35,620 bases of DNA, from positions 1 to 35,620 of the forward strand of contig NZ_LZLS01000168.1 of assembly GCF_001673365.1 (NCBI RefSeq). The letters run 5' to 3'. The number at the start of each line of letters is the position of its first letter. Position 1 is the first letter of the stretch. The notes under the pieces were generated by a model. It did not search any database. It saw only the letters and a list, made by a program, of their open reading frames with translations, and was not told the origin of the DNA. This DNA is from Mycobacterium asiaticum. Its GTDB lineage: Bacteria; Actinomycetota; Actinomycetes; Mycobacteriales; Mycobacteriaceae. The position numbers and the translations under genes are program-made. Below, one piece after another: positions 27,267-35,620 of this stretch.

Positions 27267-29156
27267 GTGGTGTATCAGTTCCTTACCGAGCCACAAATGC
27301 GGCACATTGAAGCCGAATTCATGCAGAAGTGGCTGGCCTGGCTGGGTCCAGACCATGCGTATCGCATCGGTCGCATCAATGCATTATTCGAGGAGCGGAC
27401 GGCCACACTCTGGGCGACCGATTTCCACACTTTCTCTAGTTATCACAAAATTCAGCAGCAAACGATGTTCTTCGTTCCGGTCGGCCCGGATGCCAGGGAG
27501 GACAGAGGATACGTCTTTTACACCGTGACGAGAAATCTATCCAGTATGGACCTAAGAGAACGGTCCTATTTGAAGCTCGCCGAACTTCTCAACAGCGCCT
27601 ACAACGGATCCGTGGAAATGTACCGCGACTGGCGGGTCGCGCTGATCTACGGTGGCGGCAAAGGAACGATCGAGGGTAAGACCCAATACCTTGGCCTGCG
27701 TCACGGTGAGGAGGCCAGCGATGCCGTTCGGCGCCTACTTCCCAGTGTCGATCAGACCATTAGTTCCATGCAGCAGCATGTCCGAAAGTTTCTTGAGCAA
27801 CCACAGTTACCGCCGGATTTTCGGGCGATGCTGCAGGAATTCGCCGACGAAGTCGCTCCCGCGGGGAGCGGGGCTTGGCTGAAGCCTTCGCAATTAGCGA
27901 GTTCTCCGTTTGCCCCGGTGAGTGAGTACGCCGTTCGGATCGGCTCGTTCAAGGACGGGACCCCACTGACTTATTCCGGTGAAGGGTCGATCGTGACGAT
28001 CGCGCCTCCGGGCTCCGGCAAAACCCAGTGCAACGTGTTTCCCAATCTGCTCACCTGGGCGGGCCCGGCCGTCGTGCTGGATATATCCGGCGACCTCTAC
28101 GAGAACACGGCCGCGTGGCGGGCCCAGAATGTGGGCCCGGTCTACAAGTTCAGCCCGCTCGAGCCGGCGGACAGTCACAAGTACAACCCGCTGACCTTCG
28201 TCAACAGCGACCCCGACTTCATCTGGGAGGACTCGCGGTTGCTGGCGGAGATGATGATCGTGCCGACCATGTCCAGCGATCCTTTCTGGGATAACGAGGC
28301 CCGCACGGTGCTGACCGCCGTCATCGCCTACGTCTGCAACGCCAACCCGCCTGACCAGCGACCGATGCACGCCGTGCTCGACGTTCTCTACGGCGGTAAG
28401 CCGTGGGACAACATGATCCGCGGACTGCGCCTTTCCACCAACGTGCGAGTCATGACCCAGCACGCCACGTCGCTGTCCACCATGAACGAGAAAACCTTGA
28501 GCAGCGTCCTGCAGACCGCCCGCTCGAGCCTGAGCGCCTGGGCGGGCGAGCGTATTGCCCGAGCCACGTCGATGTCGGACTGGAGTCCTTACGACCTGCG
28601 CAACGGGAGCAATCCGACGATCTACATCTACATCAAGCCCAACGAGGTCGAGTCCTACCTGTCGCTACTGCGGGTGTTCATTGGGCAGCACATTCGGATG
28701 CTCACCGGTGGCGATGTCCCGCCAAGGGGTTCGGCGCCCATTCTGTTCATGCTCGACGAACTGCCCCGGCTGCGGAACATGCCGCCCGTGGACGAAGCGC
28801 TGAACATCGGTCGCAAGTATGGGTTGCGATTGTGGATGTTCGCCCAGAGCGTCGGGCAGTTGCAGACGGCGTACCGCAACGCGGACGGAATGCTGGGAGC
28901 TTGCGCTGTGCGCATTTACATGAACCCGAGCGGCGCAGACGGGCTGGCCGAGAAGATTTCTGAGGAGCTTGGTTACGTCGAGTCCCTGCACGACAATTCG
29001 CGCAGACGCCTTGTCGAGGCAGCTGAACTCGCCGGACCCGGATACCGCGACCGCCAGATCGTGATTGCCAGTGGTGCGAAGCCGGTGATGGTGAGCAAGG
29101 ACTGGGCCCACCGAAATCCCGAATTCAAGGCGCGAATGGAGATGGGAACCGCCTGA
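27267..29156 (+). CDS. VirD4/TraG-family coupling ATPase without membrane segments
   Basis: 629 residues. Residues about 225-600 are a TraG/TraD/VirD4 ATPase: Walker A IAPPGSGKTQ with K252, NVFPNLLTWAGPAVVLDISGDLYENTAAWR, SHKYNPLTFV, PFWDNEART, Walker B LFMLDELPRL (D497, E498), EALNIGRKYGLRLWMFAQSVGQLQ. Family members pump DNA or protein into a type IV secretion channel. The usual two N-terminal membrane helices are missing; instead residues 1-220 are a soluble domain I do not recognise. No relaxase, VirB4 or channel gene is in the window. Start is GTG 27267 with GAGGGG 7 nt upstream. The 5' third is A+T-richer than the rest (24 G+C of 60 at 27421-27480 versus 40 of 60 at 28321-28380), a sign of mosaic or foreign origin. 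Confidence 0.9.
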   Translation: MVYQFLTEPQMRHIEAEFMQKWLAWLGPDHAYRIGRINALFEERTATLWATDFHTFSSYHKIQQQTMFFVPVGPDAREDRGYVFYTVTRNLSSMDLRERSYLKLAELLNSAYNGSVEMYRDWRVALIYGGGKGTIEGKTQYLGLRHGEEASDAVRRLLPSVDQTISSMQQHVRKFLEQPQLPPDFRAMLQEFADEVAPAGSGAWLKPSQLASSPFAPVSEYAVRIGSFKDGTPLTYSGEGSIVTIAPPGSGKTQCNVFPNLLTWAGPAVVLDISGDLYENTAAWRAQNVGPVYKFSPLEPADSHKYNPLTFVNSDPDFIWEDSRLLAEMMIVPTMSSDPFWDNEARTVLTAVIAYVCNANPPDQRPMHAVLDVLYGGKPWDNMIRGLRLSTNVRVMTQHATSLSTMNEKTLSSVLQTARSSLSAWAGERIARATSMSDWSPYDLRNGSNPTIYIYIKPNEVESYLSLLRVFIGQHIRMLTGGDVPPRGSAPILFMLDELPRLRNMPPVDEALNIGRKYGLRLWMFAQSVGQLQTAYRNADGMLGACAVRIYMNPSGADGLAEKISEELGYVESLHDNSRRRLVEAAELAGPGYRDRQIVIASGAKPVMVSKDWAHRNPEFKARMEMGTA

Positions 29157-29547
29157 GCCCAGAACCCATTGCCACTGTCGACAGCCTATAGAACTCTGCC
29201 ACATCCAGGGTGCCGCCGCAGGTGGACGGTCGAATTGAAATTCCCTGGGCCAGAGGCATTTCGGACGAATGGGTGTCATCGTCACCCGGTGACACCGATC
29301 CCGGTTAATGGCTCCTTCCTTCTTGCCTCGGCGCGGACTAGCAGGTCGTCCTCGCGCCGCCGACTCCGGCTTGGAACGGCGCGTGTGCGGAGAACTCCGG
29401 GCTAGATAGCCTGTTCCGGCTTTCGCATATTGACGTTTGCGGTAAATTTTCCGGATCAGTTTCAACGTGAAACAGCTTCGATAAGTTCTGGCACCAGGGT
29501 TGACAGGGCACCCTTGTCGACCCGTGTTCATAAGGCGGGCAATTCTG
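29157..29547. other. Intergenic region between the coupling ATPase and PE_PGRS genes
   Basis: This 391-bp stretch has no convincing gene. It holds an inverted repeat GGTGTCA/TGACACC (29272-29278, 29290-29296) with an inner GTCACCCGGTGAC, a possible weak terminator or operator without a T-run; a TTGACA at 29500-29505 that could serve as -35 for the next gene but lacks a well-spaced -10; and AAGGCGG at 29532 as a possible ribosome site. Confidence 0.5.
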
Positions 29548-30588
29548 ATGTCGTTCATTCTTGTTTCTCCGGACCTGTTGACTGTGGCTGCCGTGGACAT
29601 GGCGGGGATTGAATCCGCGCTCACGAGTGCGAGTCAGGTCGCGATGGGGGCGACCACGGCGGTGGTGAGTGCGGCCGGTGATGAGGTCTCGGCGGCGATT
29701 GCGGCGCTGTTCTCTGCGCACGGGCAGGACTACCAGTCGCTCAGCGCGCGGGTGGGGGTGTTTCATCAGCAGTTCGTGCGCACGCTCACGGGCGGTGCGA
29801 GTGCGTATGGCGCGGCCGAAACGGCCAGTGTGGAGCAGTTGGTGTTAGGGGTGATCAATGCCCCCACCACGGCGTTGTGGGGACGTGCATTGATCGGTGA
29901 CGGTGCCTCTGGAAGCGCCGGGTCCGGCGCGGCGGGCGGGATCGGCGGGTTCGGTTCCACCAACGGCGATTTCGGTGACATCGGCAGTCAGGCCACCAGC
30001 GGCGGCAACGGCGGCACCGGTGGTGCGGGTGCGGCCGTCGACACCCCCGGAGGCGTCGGGGGAACAGGCGGGACCGGTGGTGACGGCGGTGGCGTCGGCA
30101 ATGGTGGCACCGGCGGCAGAGGTGGGGACGCCACGCTGGACGCCACTGCTGCGGTCGGTGGCAACGGCGGCGGCGGCGGCGCTGCTGTTGGGATCGGCGC
30201 GTTCGGCGGCGGCGGAGGCGGCGGAGGCGCCGCAGGCGGCGTTGGTGGCACCGCCGGTAACGGCGGCGTCGGCGGTCAGGCCGCAGCGCTCGGCAAGTCA
30301 GGCCCCCCCGGCGCCGGCGGCATCGGCGATTCGGGGGCTGCCACCGGAGTTGGCGGCGGCGGTGGCGGCGGCGGTGGCGCGACCCTTGTCAATGGCGTCC
30401 CGGAGAGCCTCGGTGGCACTAACGGCGATAGCGGCGCCGACGGCGGCGACGGCGGGAATGGCCCCTTCCTGGGGTTCTTTGGATCCAACGGCGGTTCGGG
30501 CGGTGACGCGGCCGGTGCAGGAGGCACGGGCGGGAGGAGCTTCACGGGCAGCACCCAAACGTGGGGCGGCACCGGCCAATCGGGTTAG
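29548..30588 (+). CDS. PE_PGRS family protein (346 aa)
   Basis: Residues 1-95 form a PE-type domain (MSFILVSPDLLTVAAVDMAG) with secretion motif YGAAE and the linker WGRALIGDGASG; a PGRS region of Gly-Gly-Thr/Gly-Gly-Asn/Gly-Gly-Ala repeats follows to the end (GGTGGRSFTGSTQTW). The PE dipeptide is Pro-Asp here. ATG 29548 is chosen because it matches the family N-terminus; an earlier in-frame start at 29500 would add 16 non-family residues. The open frame ends just before a strong hairpin. Predicted ESX-exported, surface-associated; no specific function can be assigned. Confidence 0.9.
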   Translation: MSFILVSPDLLTVAAVDMAGIESALTSASQVAMGATTAVVSAAGDEVSAAIAALFSAHGQDYQSLSARVGVFHQQFVRTLTGGASAYGAAETASVEQLVLGVINAPTTALWGRALIGDGASGSAGSGAAGGIGGFGSTNGDFGDIGSQATSGGNGGTGGAGAAVDTPGGVGGTGGTGGDGGGVGNGGTGGRGGDATLDATAAVGGNGGGGGAAVGIGAFGGGGGGGGAAGGVGGTAGNGGVGGQAAALGKSGPPGAGGIGDSGAATGVGGGGGGGGGATLVNGVPESLGGTNGDSGADGGDGGNGPFLGFFGSNGGSGGDAAGAGGTGGRSFTGSTQTWGGTGQSG

Positions 30589-30601
30589 GAAACCACTACC
30601 G

Positions 30602-30640
30602 CATAAGGCCGGTCGCCCGCGCAGGGCGACCGGCCTTATG
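30602..30640. terminator. Perfect 17-bp hairpin, probable bidirectional terminator
   Basis: Bases 30602-30618 and 30624-30640 are exact reverse complements with a 5-nt loop (GCGCA). It lies 13 bp after the PE_PGRS stop and 8 bp before the end of the convergent membrane-protein gene, so it can end both transcripts. There is no long T-run, as is usual for mycobacterial hairpin terminators; the stem ends in CATAAGG/CCTTATG. Confidence 0.85.
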
Positions 30641-30648
30641 TCGAAGGA

Positions 30649-31308
30649 TCAGTGCGCTACCGGTGTGCGGTGCCGCCGGAACAAGCCGCGCCGCGGTTCC
30701 TTCTCCTCGGCCTGCTCGACGTGCTCGCGCTCGCGTGGCGTGGTCGGGACATCCGTCGCCCGGTCGCGGTCGGGCTCGATCACGTCGGTGTACTGCTGCG
30801 ACGGCGCCGTTTCCACCGGGTACGTCGCGGGCTGGACATCGCGGGCCAACCGGACTGCGAGCCGAGCCACCGCGACGCCGGCCAAGAAGGCGATCAGCAC
30901 GCCCAAGCCGGAGAAGTACGCGACCTCGAGCACCGCACGCTTGCGTTCGGTCGCGGCGACCGGGTCACCAACCGAGCCGAGACCCAGCAATGTCGCGAAG
31001 GCACGACCCACCACGAACCAGGCGCCGCCAAAGGCCGCCAGCCAACCACCCAGCATCGCGCTGGCGCGACTGCGGGAGGCGATCAGCAGCAGCCCACCCA
31101 GCACGGTGGCCACCCCGGGCAGCACTTCCAGCCAGCCGCGCGCCGCGGTCCACGCCTGTCCGGGGGTGTAAGCGAAGTCGAAGTTGGGGCCGATAAACGG
31201 GATCAGCGCGCCCCAGAGTCCCAAGATCACCAGGAGCAGTCCGGTCACTGCGCCGCGTGAGCGTGGAATCCGTCCACGCGCCGGGCGGTCGTCCTCGATG
31301 TGTTTCAT
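30649..31308 (-). CDS. Four-helix membrane protein with charged C-terminal tail
   Basis: 219 residues with four predicted membrane segments: about 20-40 (AVTGLLLVILGLWGALIPFIG), 60-78, 82-110 and 126-152. The N-terminus (about 19 residues) and the C-terminus (about 155-219) are polar; the latter is rich in Asp, Glu, Arg and Thr and ends in a basic patch (EPRRGLFRRHRTPVAH). No family I can name with confidence. Start ATG 31308 has AAGGAG 10 nt upstream. It is convergent with the PE_PGRS gene across the hairpin and shares the strand with DUF1304 and ruv, but 144 bp separate it from DUF1304, so it may have its own promoter. Confidence 0.82.
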   Translation of the reverse strand: MKHIEDDRPARGRIPRSRGAVTGLLLVILGLWGALIPFIGPNFDFAYTPGQAWTAARGWLEVLPGVATVLGGLLLIASRSRASAMLGGWLAAFGGAWFVVGRAFATLLGLGSVGDPVAATERKRAVLEVAYFSGLGVLIAFLAGVAVARLAVRLARDVQPATYPVETAPSQQYTDVIEPDRDRATDVPTTPREREHVEQAEEKEPRRGLFRRHRTPVAH

Positions 31309-31452
31309 AGCAGCTCATCTCCTTATCAGGTACCGGTTTGGGTACCCCGGCGATGCCGCTTGTACTCGTCTGGTCGAGCCAGACTCCGCAGCGAATGTCA
31401 CGCACTGCGCCACACAGGCGCGCCGTGACCACCTACGAGCGACTGCGCGTGC

Positions 31453-31839
31453 CTAGCCCATCAAGCCGATCACCAGAAATACGAGCGCCAACGCCGGGAA
31501 GACACCCTGCGTGACCGCGGCTCGCGCCTTGTCGCGCGCCGAGATCAGTAGCACCACCGCGGCGGCGGCCATCGACCCCACACCGGCGAACACCAGCGCG
31601 GCGCCGATGTCACGGTGGCCCATGCACAGCGCAGCAATACCGATCCCGGACACAACCGCCAGAAACAAGTTGTAGAACCCCTGGTTGAACGCCAAAAGTT
31701 TGGTCGTCTCAGCCTCTTCCGGCGTGGTGCCGAATGTCGCGCGGGTGCGTTTGGAGGTCCACGTCAAAGATTCCATCGTCCAGATGTAGACGTGCAGGAC
31801 CGCGGCGAGTGCGGCGAATACCAATCCGGCGGTGACCAT
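31453..31839 (-). CDS. DUF1304 family membrane protein
   Basis: 128 residues with four hydrophobic segments (about 1-22, 50-72, 77-97, 108-127). The family pattern includes LHVYIWTMESLTW near the N-terminus, TTKLLAFNQGFYNLFLA and GHRDIGAALVF. Function unknown; inner membrane. ATG 31839 has AGGAGG 5 nt upstream, and the TAG stop of ruvB (31851-31849) overlaps the beginning of that site, so translation is probably coupled to ruvB. It is the last gene of the ruvC-ruvA-ruvB-DUF1304 unit. Confidence 0.9.
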   Translation of the reverse strand: MVTAGLVFAALAAVLHVYIWTMESLTWTSKRTRATFGTTPEEAETTKLLAFNQGFYNLFLAVVSGIGIAALCMGHRDIGAALVFAGVGSMAAAAVVLLISARDKARAAVTQGVFPALALVFLVIGLMG

Positions 31840-31848
31840 CGCGTCCTC

Positions 31849-32883
31849 CTAATCGAACAGCCCCGGTTGCGCGACTCCGACCGGCGGCGTCATCCCTAGA
31901 TGTGTCCAGGCCAGCGCCGTTGCCACCCGGCCGCGCGGCGTGCGCGCGACCATTCCGGCGCGCACCAGGAAAGGCTCGCACACTTCTTCCACCGTGGCAG
32001 CCTCCTCCCCGACCGCCACCGCCAGCGTCGACACACCCACCGGACCGCCTCCGAAGCTGCGGGTCAGCGCGGACAGCACCGCTCGGTCCAGCCGGTCCAA
32101 GCCAAGCTCGTCGACGTCGTAGACCTCCAAAGCCGACTTGGCGACGTCACGCGTGATGACACCGTCGGCCCGCACCTCCGCGAAGTCACGAACCCGGCGC
32201 AACAACCGGTTGGCGATGCGCGGTGTCCCCCGGGACCGGCGCGCGATCTCCGCTCCCGCCTCGCCGCCCAGCTCGATGCCCAGGATGCCGGCGGATCGGG
32301 CAAGTACCCGCTCCAATTCGGGCGGTTCGTAGAAGTCCATGTGCGCGGTGAACCCGAACCGATCGCGCAGCGGGCCAGTCAGCGCACCGGATCGGGTGGT
32401 GGCGCCGACCAGCGTGAACGGTGCGACCTCCAGCGGAATCGACGTCGCCCCCGGCCCTTTGCCGACGACCACGTCGACCCGGAAGTCCTCCATGGCCAGG
32501 TAGAGCATCTCTTCGGCAGGGCGCGCGATGCGGTGGATCTCGTCGATGAACAACACGTCGTGCTCGACCAGGTTGGACAGCATCGCGGCAAGGTCCCCGG
32601 CGCGTTCCAGCGCCGGGCCCGAGGTCACCCGCAGCGCCGAACCCAACTCCGCGGCGATGATCATCGCCAGCGACGTCTTACCCAACCCCGGCGGCCCGGA
32701 CAACAGGATGTGGTCGGGCGTGCCGCCGCGGTTCTTGGCGCCCTCGATCACCAACTGCAACTGCTCGCGCACCCTGGGCTGACCGATGAACTCCCGCAAC
32801 GAGCGGGGTCGCAGGCTGCCGTCGATGTCGCCCTCGCCCACCGCCAGCGTCGGCGAGACGTCGCGTTCCTCTTCCGCGGTCAT
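31849..32883 (-). CDS. ruvB: Holliday junction branch-migration ATPase RuvB
   Basis: 344 residues, the usual mycobacterial length. AAA+ motor that with RuvA drives branch migration of Holliday junctions. Motifs: [18 protein letters not shown], Walker [13 protein letters not shown], Walker [29 protein letters not shown] (sensor 1 and arginine finger region), sensor 2 [22 protein letters not shown], and the C-terminal winged helix ([21 protein letters not shown]). The ATG at 32883 overlaps the ruvA stop (ATGA). Confidence 0.98.
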   Translation of the reverse strand: MTAEEERDVSPTLAVGEGDIDGSLRPRSLREFIGQPRVREQLQLVIEGAKNRGGTPDHILLSGPPGLGKTSLAMIIAAELGSALRVTSGPALERAGDLAAMLSNLVEHDVLFIDEIHRIARPAEEMLYLAMEDFRVDVVVGKGPGATSIPLEVAPFTLVGATTRSGALTGPLRDRFGFTAHMDFYEPPELERVLARSAGILGIELGGEAGAEIARRSRGTPRIANRLLRRVRDFAEVRADGVITRDVAKSALEVYDVDELGLDRLDRAVLSALTRSFGGGPVGVSTLAVAVGEEAATVEEVCEPFLVRAGMVARTPRGRVATALAWTHLGMTPPVGVAQPGLFD

Positions 32884-33473
32884 TTCGACTTACCCAGCAG
32901 CGACAGTGCGGCTCGCAGCGCCGTCGAGGTCGTGGCTTCCCCGTCGCCAGCCAGCACCTTGTCAGTAGCGTCCTCCGCCTGCTTGGCGGCAAACCCGAGC
33001 CCAATCAGGGCTTCGACCACCGGGCCCCGCACCGCGTGACCGTTCACTGGGGACGACGCCCCCGACCCGGCGATCAGACCGACCTTGTCGCGCAATTCCA
33101 GCACCATCCGCTCGGCGCTGCGCTTGCCGATCCCCGGTACCCGGGTGAGCGCGGTGACGTCGCCGTCGGCCAGCACCTGGCGCAGCGTGGCAGCGTCGTG
33201 TACGGCCAGAGTCGCCATCGCCAGCCGCGGGCCGACTCCCGATACCGAGAGCAGGGTCTGGAACAGGTCGCGGGTGTCGACGTCGCAGAACCCGTAAAGC
33301 GTCATCGAGTCCTCGCGCACGATCATCGCGGTGATCAACCGCGCTTCGGTGCCTTGGCGCAGGGTGGCCAGCGTCGCCGGCGTCGCGTTCACCCGGTACC
33401 CGACGCCCGCCGCCTCGATCACCGCATGATCGAGCGCCACATCCAGCACCTCACCACGGACCGAGGCGATCAT
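32880..33473 (-). CDS. ruvA: Holliday junction DNA-binding protein RuvA
   Basis: 197 residues. Tetrameric four-way-junction binder that loads RuvB. N-terminal OB fold starts [28 protein letters not shown]; the helix-hairpin-helix pair is [14 protein letters not shown] and [17 protein letters not shown]; a flexible linker ([14 protein letters not shown]) leads to the RuvB-binding C-terminal domain [19 protein letters not shown] 33473 is the family start; the open frame reaches further up to 33569 but that part overlaps ruvC. Both junctions are ATGA overlaps (33470-33473 with ruvC, 32880-32883 with ruvB). Confidence 0.98.
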   Translation of the reverse strand: MIASVRGEVLDVALDHAVIEAAGVGYRVNATPATLATLRQGTEARLITAMIVREDSMTLYGFCDVDTRDLFQTLLSVSGVGPRLAMATLAVHDAATLRQVLADGDVTALTRVPGIGKRSAERMVLELRDKVGLIAGSGASSPVNGHAVRGPVVEALIGLGFAAKQAEDATDKVLAGDGEATTSTALRAALSLLGKSK

Positions 33474-34024
33474 CGGGCGGCCTTGAGCTTGGCTAGATAC
33501 TTGTCCCGTTGCTGGGCGGCTTGGGCGTTTGCGGCGGCCATCCGGGCCAGCATCGGCGCCCGCCAGCAATGACAGATGGCCAGCGCCAGCGCATCGGCCG
33601 CATCGGCCGGCGTCGGTTTGGCTTGCAGCGCAAGGATTCTGGTGACCATCGCGGTGACCTGCGCCTTGTCGGCCGAGCCGTTGCCGGTGACCGCGGCCTT
33701 GACCTCACTGGGCGTGTGGAAGTGCACGTCGATATCGCGCTTGGCCGCCGCCAACGCGATCACGCCGCCGGCCTGCGCCGTGCCCATCACAGTGGCGACA
33801 TTCAACTGGGAGAACACCCGCTCGATGGCCAGCACGTCGGGGTGGTGGGTGTCCAGCCAGTGCTCGACAGCGTCGCTGATGGCCAGCAACCGCCGGTGCA
33901 GCGGCTCATCCCGCGGGGTGCGCACCACGTCGACGTCCAGCGCGGTGATCTGGCGCCCGCGCCCGCTTTCTACCAGCGACAGTCCACATCGGGTCAAGCC
34001 GGGGTCGACACCCATCACCCGCAC
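33470..34024 (-). CDS. ruvC: Holliday junction endonuclease RuvC
   Basis: 184 residues. Metal-dependent resolvase that cuts Holliday junctions symmetrically. Catalytic acidic residues are D7 ([11 protein letters not shown]), the Glu of [21 protein letters not shown] and the Asp pair in [19 protein letters not shown] 34024 gives the [10 protein letters not shown]-terminus seen in M. tuberculosis; ATG 34015 is an internal alternative. A LexA-type box lies 20 bp upstream, so the operon is probably DNA-damage inducible. It is divergent from the DUF2617 gene; the toxin-antitoxin pair I recall next to ruvC in M. tuberculosis is absent. Confidence 0.97.
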   Translation of the reverse strand: MRVMGVDPGLTRCGLSLVESGRGRQITALDVDVVRTPRDEPLHRRLLAISDAVEHWLDTHHPDVLAIERVFSQLNVATVMGTAQAGGVIALAAAKRDIDVHFHTPSEVKAAVTGNGSADKAQVTAMVTRILALQAKPTPADAADALALAICHCWRAPMLARMAAANAQAAQQRDKYLAKLKAAR

Positions 34025-34043
34025 CGCAGCTCCCCACTCCCGT

Positions 34044-34059
34044 CCGAACAGCTGTTCGA
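34044..34059. promoter_or_regulatory. LexA/SOS box of the ruvCAB operon
   Basis: CCGAACAGCTGTTCGA matches the mycobacterial SOS consensus TCGAAC-N4-GTTCGA at 11 of 12 defined bases; only the first base differs. It sits 20 bp before the ruvC start. LexA binding here would repress ruvCAB until DNA damage. Confidence 0.8.
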
Positions 34060-34124
34060 TAGCCTAACCGGTGGGTCTGACATCATCGGTCAAGGACACG
34101 CGCTGATGAATTAGGTTAGGCCCG

Positions 34125-34619
34125 GTGCCGCTCCATCAGCTCGCCGTCGCGCCGGCCGACGTGTCGGGTTCCCGGTTGACGCTGGCGCTCAATGCCGCGG
34201 CACCGAAACCGTTAGCCACCTACCGATTGACACACCCGGTTGGCGGCGCCCTCTTGCTCGGCGTCCTGGGTGCTTCCCACGTCGTCGCCGTCGAACACAG
34301 CGGTCACCGCTTCTCCGAACAGATCTCCTGCAGCGCGGGCAACAGCTTGCCGCAGCGCTCGCATGCACCGGGTTACCAACTCAAGTCGACGGTCGAAGAA
34401 CGGGACGAGGCCACGTTCAGAGCGCTCGCGAAGCTGCTGCGCGAACGATGCGCACGCGAACCTGGCTGGCTGGGCGGGGTGTTCCCCGGTGACGACGCCG
34501 CACTAACCGCATTGACGGCCGCACCCGACGGCACCGGCTGGTGCTGGCAGACCTGGCATCTGTACCCGACGCAGTCCGGCGGGACCGTCGTGCACACCGC
34601 GAGCCGCTGGCACCCGTGA
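34125..34619 (+). CDS. DUF2617 family protein (Rv2598 type)
   Basis: 164 residues, the length I recall for Rv2598. Conserved appearance: MPLHQLAVAPADVSGSRLTL, a central HSGHRFSEQISC segment, a Glu/Arg-rich helix (EERDEATFRALAKLLRERC), GWLGGVFPGDDAALTAL and a Trp/His-rich C-terminus (GWCWQTWHLYP, VVHTASRWHP). Function unknown; predicted soluble. Start is GTG 34125; TAGGTT (34112-34117) ends 7 nt before it and no Shine-Dalgarno is present, so a leaderless transcript is likely. It is divergent from ruvC (100 bp) and convergent with the PGRS gene (10 bp between stops). Confidence 0.88.
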   Translation: MPLHQLAVAPADVSGSRLTLALNAAAPKPLATYRLTHPVGGALLLGVLGASHVVAVEHSGHRFSEQISCSAGNSLPQRSHAPGYQLKSTVEERDEATFRALAKLLRERCAREPGWLGGVFPGDDAALTALTAAPDGTGWCWQTWHLYPTQSGGTVVHTASRWHP

Positions 34620-34629
34620 ACCAGGGCGA

Positions 34630-35620
34630 CTAGGGCGAAACGCCGCCCGGTCCGCCGCTGCCACCGGCCGGACCGTTGCCCGGTTCGCCGGGACTGCCGC
34701 CGCGGGTTCCGCCGTAGCCGCCGGTCCCGCCATCGCCGCCACTTCCGGTGGCGCCGTCGGTACCGAGACCTTCACCACCCGGGGCGCCCGTGCCGCCGTC
34801 GCCGCCGCTGCCACCGTGGCCGGTCGGCTGCCCTACATTGCTGTCGCCGCCTGGACCACCGGTTCCGCCGTCGCCGCCATCGCCGCCTGTGACTCCGGTG
34901 CCGCCCTTGCCGCCGTCGCCGCCGAGACCGCCGTCGCCGGCTGTAACGCTGCCACCGCCGCCACGACCGCCGGTACCACCGAGGCCGCCGTCACCGCCGT
35001 TTAGTCCGTGACCGCCTACGCCGCCGGTACCACCCTCGCCGCCGAGGCCCCCGGTCGCACCGCCAGTCCCACCGATGCCGCCGACGCCACCGGCGCCGCC
35101 ACCACCGCCGCTTTCGCCGATCCCGCCGGTACCGCCGTCACCTCCAGCGCCGCCCCTGCCGCCGGTGGTCCCGGGCGCGAGCTCACTTCCGCCACGACCA
35201 CCAGAGCCACCGTCGCCGCCGGTTCCGGCGGTCAGCCCGTCGCCGCCCATGCCGCCGTTTCCGCCGGCACCACCGTCGGCGGTCGCGGTGCCTTGTCCTC
35301 CCGAACCTCCGGCACCGCCGTCACCGCCGACGTTGTCGCCAAACCCACCAACTCCGCCATCACCCCCGATGCCACCGGGACCGTAGGGGTTGCTAATACC
35401 GCCGGCACCGCCTTTGCCGCCGGTTCCGCCTGTCGGGCCGGTGCCACCTGCGCCGCCGGTACCGCCGTTGCCGGCCGCGCTCGATGAGGACGCCCAGGAT
35501 CCCTCGCCGCCCGCACCGCCGTCGCCGCCGATGACAGTGCCCACGCCGCCCTTGCCACCGGCGACAGAGCCGGCACCGCCGTTACCGCCGGTTCCGCCCA
35601 TACCCGGGTTACCGCCCTGA
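34630..35620 (-). CDS. PE_PGRS family protein, C-terminal part (runs off the right edge)
   Basis: At least 330 residues of nearly pure PGRS sequence (GGTGGNGGAG, GGDGGAGG, GGIGGTGGATGG and similar), ending GPAGGSGGPGGVSP. The frame is open to base 35620 (upstream codons encode QGGNPG), so the Met at 35601 is internal and the PE domain with the true start lies outside the window. The repeat units here are richer in GGTGG/GGDGG and lack the LFGNGG blocks of the gene at 11489. Translation on the opposite strand gives only proline-rich shadows. Confidence 0.85.
   Translation of the reverse strand, partial: QGGNPGMGGTGGNGGAGSVAGGKGGVGTVIGGDGGAGGEGSWASSSSAAGNGGTGGAGGTGPTGGTGGKGGAGGISNPYGPGGIGGDGGVGGFGDNVGGDGGAGGSGGQGTATADGGAGGNGGMGGDGLTAGTGGDGGSGGRGGSELAPGTTGGRGGAGGDGGTGGIGESGGGGGAGGVGGIGGTGGATGGLGGEGGTGGVGGHGLNGGDGGLGGTGGRGGGGSVTAGDGGLGGDGGKGGTGVTGGDGGDGGTGGPGGDSNVGQPTGHGGSGGDGGTGAPGGEGLGTDGATGSGGDGGTGGYGGTRGGSPGEPGNGPAGGSGGPGGVSP

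Noticed and set aside
27267..29156. Complete conjugation or type IV secretion locus
   Set aside because: Only the coupling ATPase is recognisable; no relaxase, VirB4, lytic transglycosylase or oriT-like region is in the window.

Overview
The window is high-GC DNA from a slow-growing Mycobacterium of the group that carries expanded PE/PE_PGRS families. Evidence: full-length LigD, Pgi, RuvA/B/C and Rv0939/Rv0940c/Rv0941c/Rv0943c/Rv0945-type genes that closely resemble the M. tuberculosis proteins as I recall them, three PE/PE_PGRS genes plus the glycine-rich end of a fourth, and frequent GTG starts. The species cannot be named from the sequence alone, and all comparisons with M. tuberculosis are from memory.

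Left block (1-11254), DNA repair and metabolism: a broken mku (Ku) at the very left edge, folded back on itself as an inverted duplication; a PfkB sugar kinase; divergent ligD (NHEJ polymerase/phosphoesterase/ligase), translationally coupled to a fumarylacetoacetase-metallo-beta-lactamase fusion; a tandem hairpin repeat array (5831-6190); a crotonase; an F420-type LLM oxidoreductase; a STAS-HATPase regulator; and a two-gene operon of an AurF-like diiron oxygenase plus a flavin-monooxygenase-like protein with its own recognisable promoter. This is the Rv0937c-Rv0943c order with extra genes inserted.

Middle block (11255-25174): one PE_PGRS and one PE gene, a full-length Fpg/Nei-type glycosylase (Rv0944 of M. 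tuberculosis is only a fragment), an SDR (Rv0945 type), two tandem 1050-1066-residue zinc-ribbon/class III cyclase/AAA-ATPase/TPR-like regulators, pgi, and a secreted antigen 85-like esterase with an intact Ser-Glu-His triad.

Accessory island (25387-30588): a 51-residue CxxC protein, then a compact three-gene cassette: a 202-residue protein with an internal duplication, a 301-residue Gln/Glu-rich coiled-coil protein, and a VirD4/TraG-family coupling ATPase without membrane segments. No relaxase, VirB4 or other type IV secretion gene accompanies them. Base composition is lower in the first part. A PE_PGRS gene follows, closed by a perfect 17-bp hairpin. This cassette is the best candidate for an undescribed system.

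Right block (30649-35620): a four-helix membrane protein; the ruvC-ruvA-ruvB-DUF1304 operon behind a LexA/SOS box; a DUF2617 protein; and the C-terminal part of a PE_PGRS gene that runs off the right edge. In M. tuberculosis the pgi (Rv0946c) and ruv (Rv2592c-Rv2594c) regions are far apart, so the accessory island sits at a rearrangement junction.
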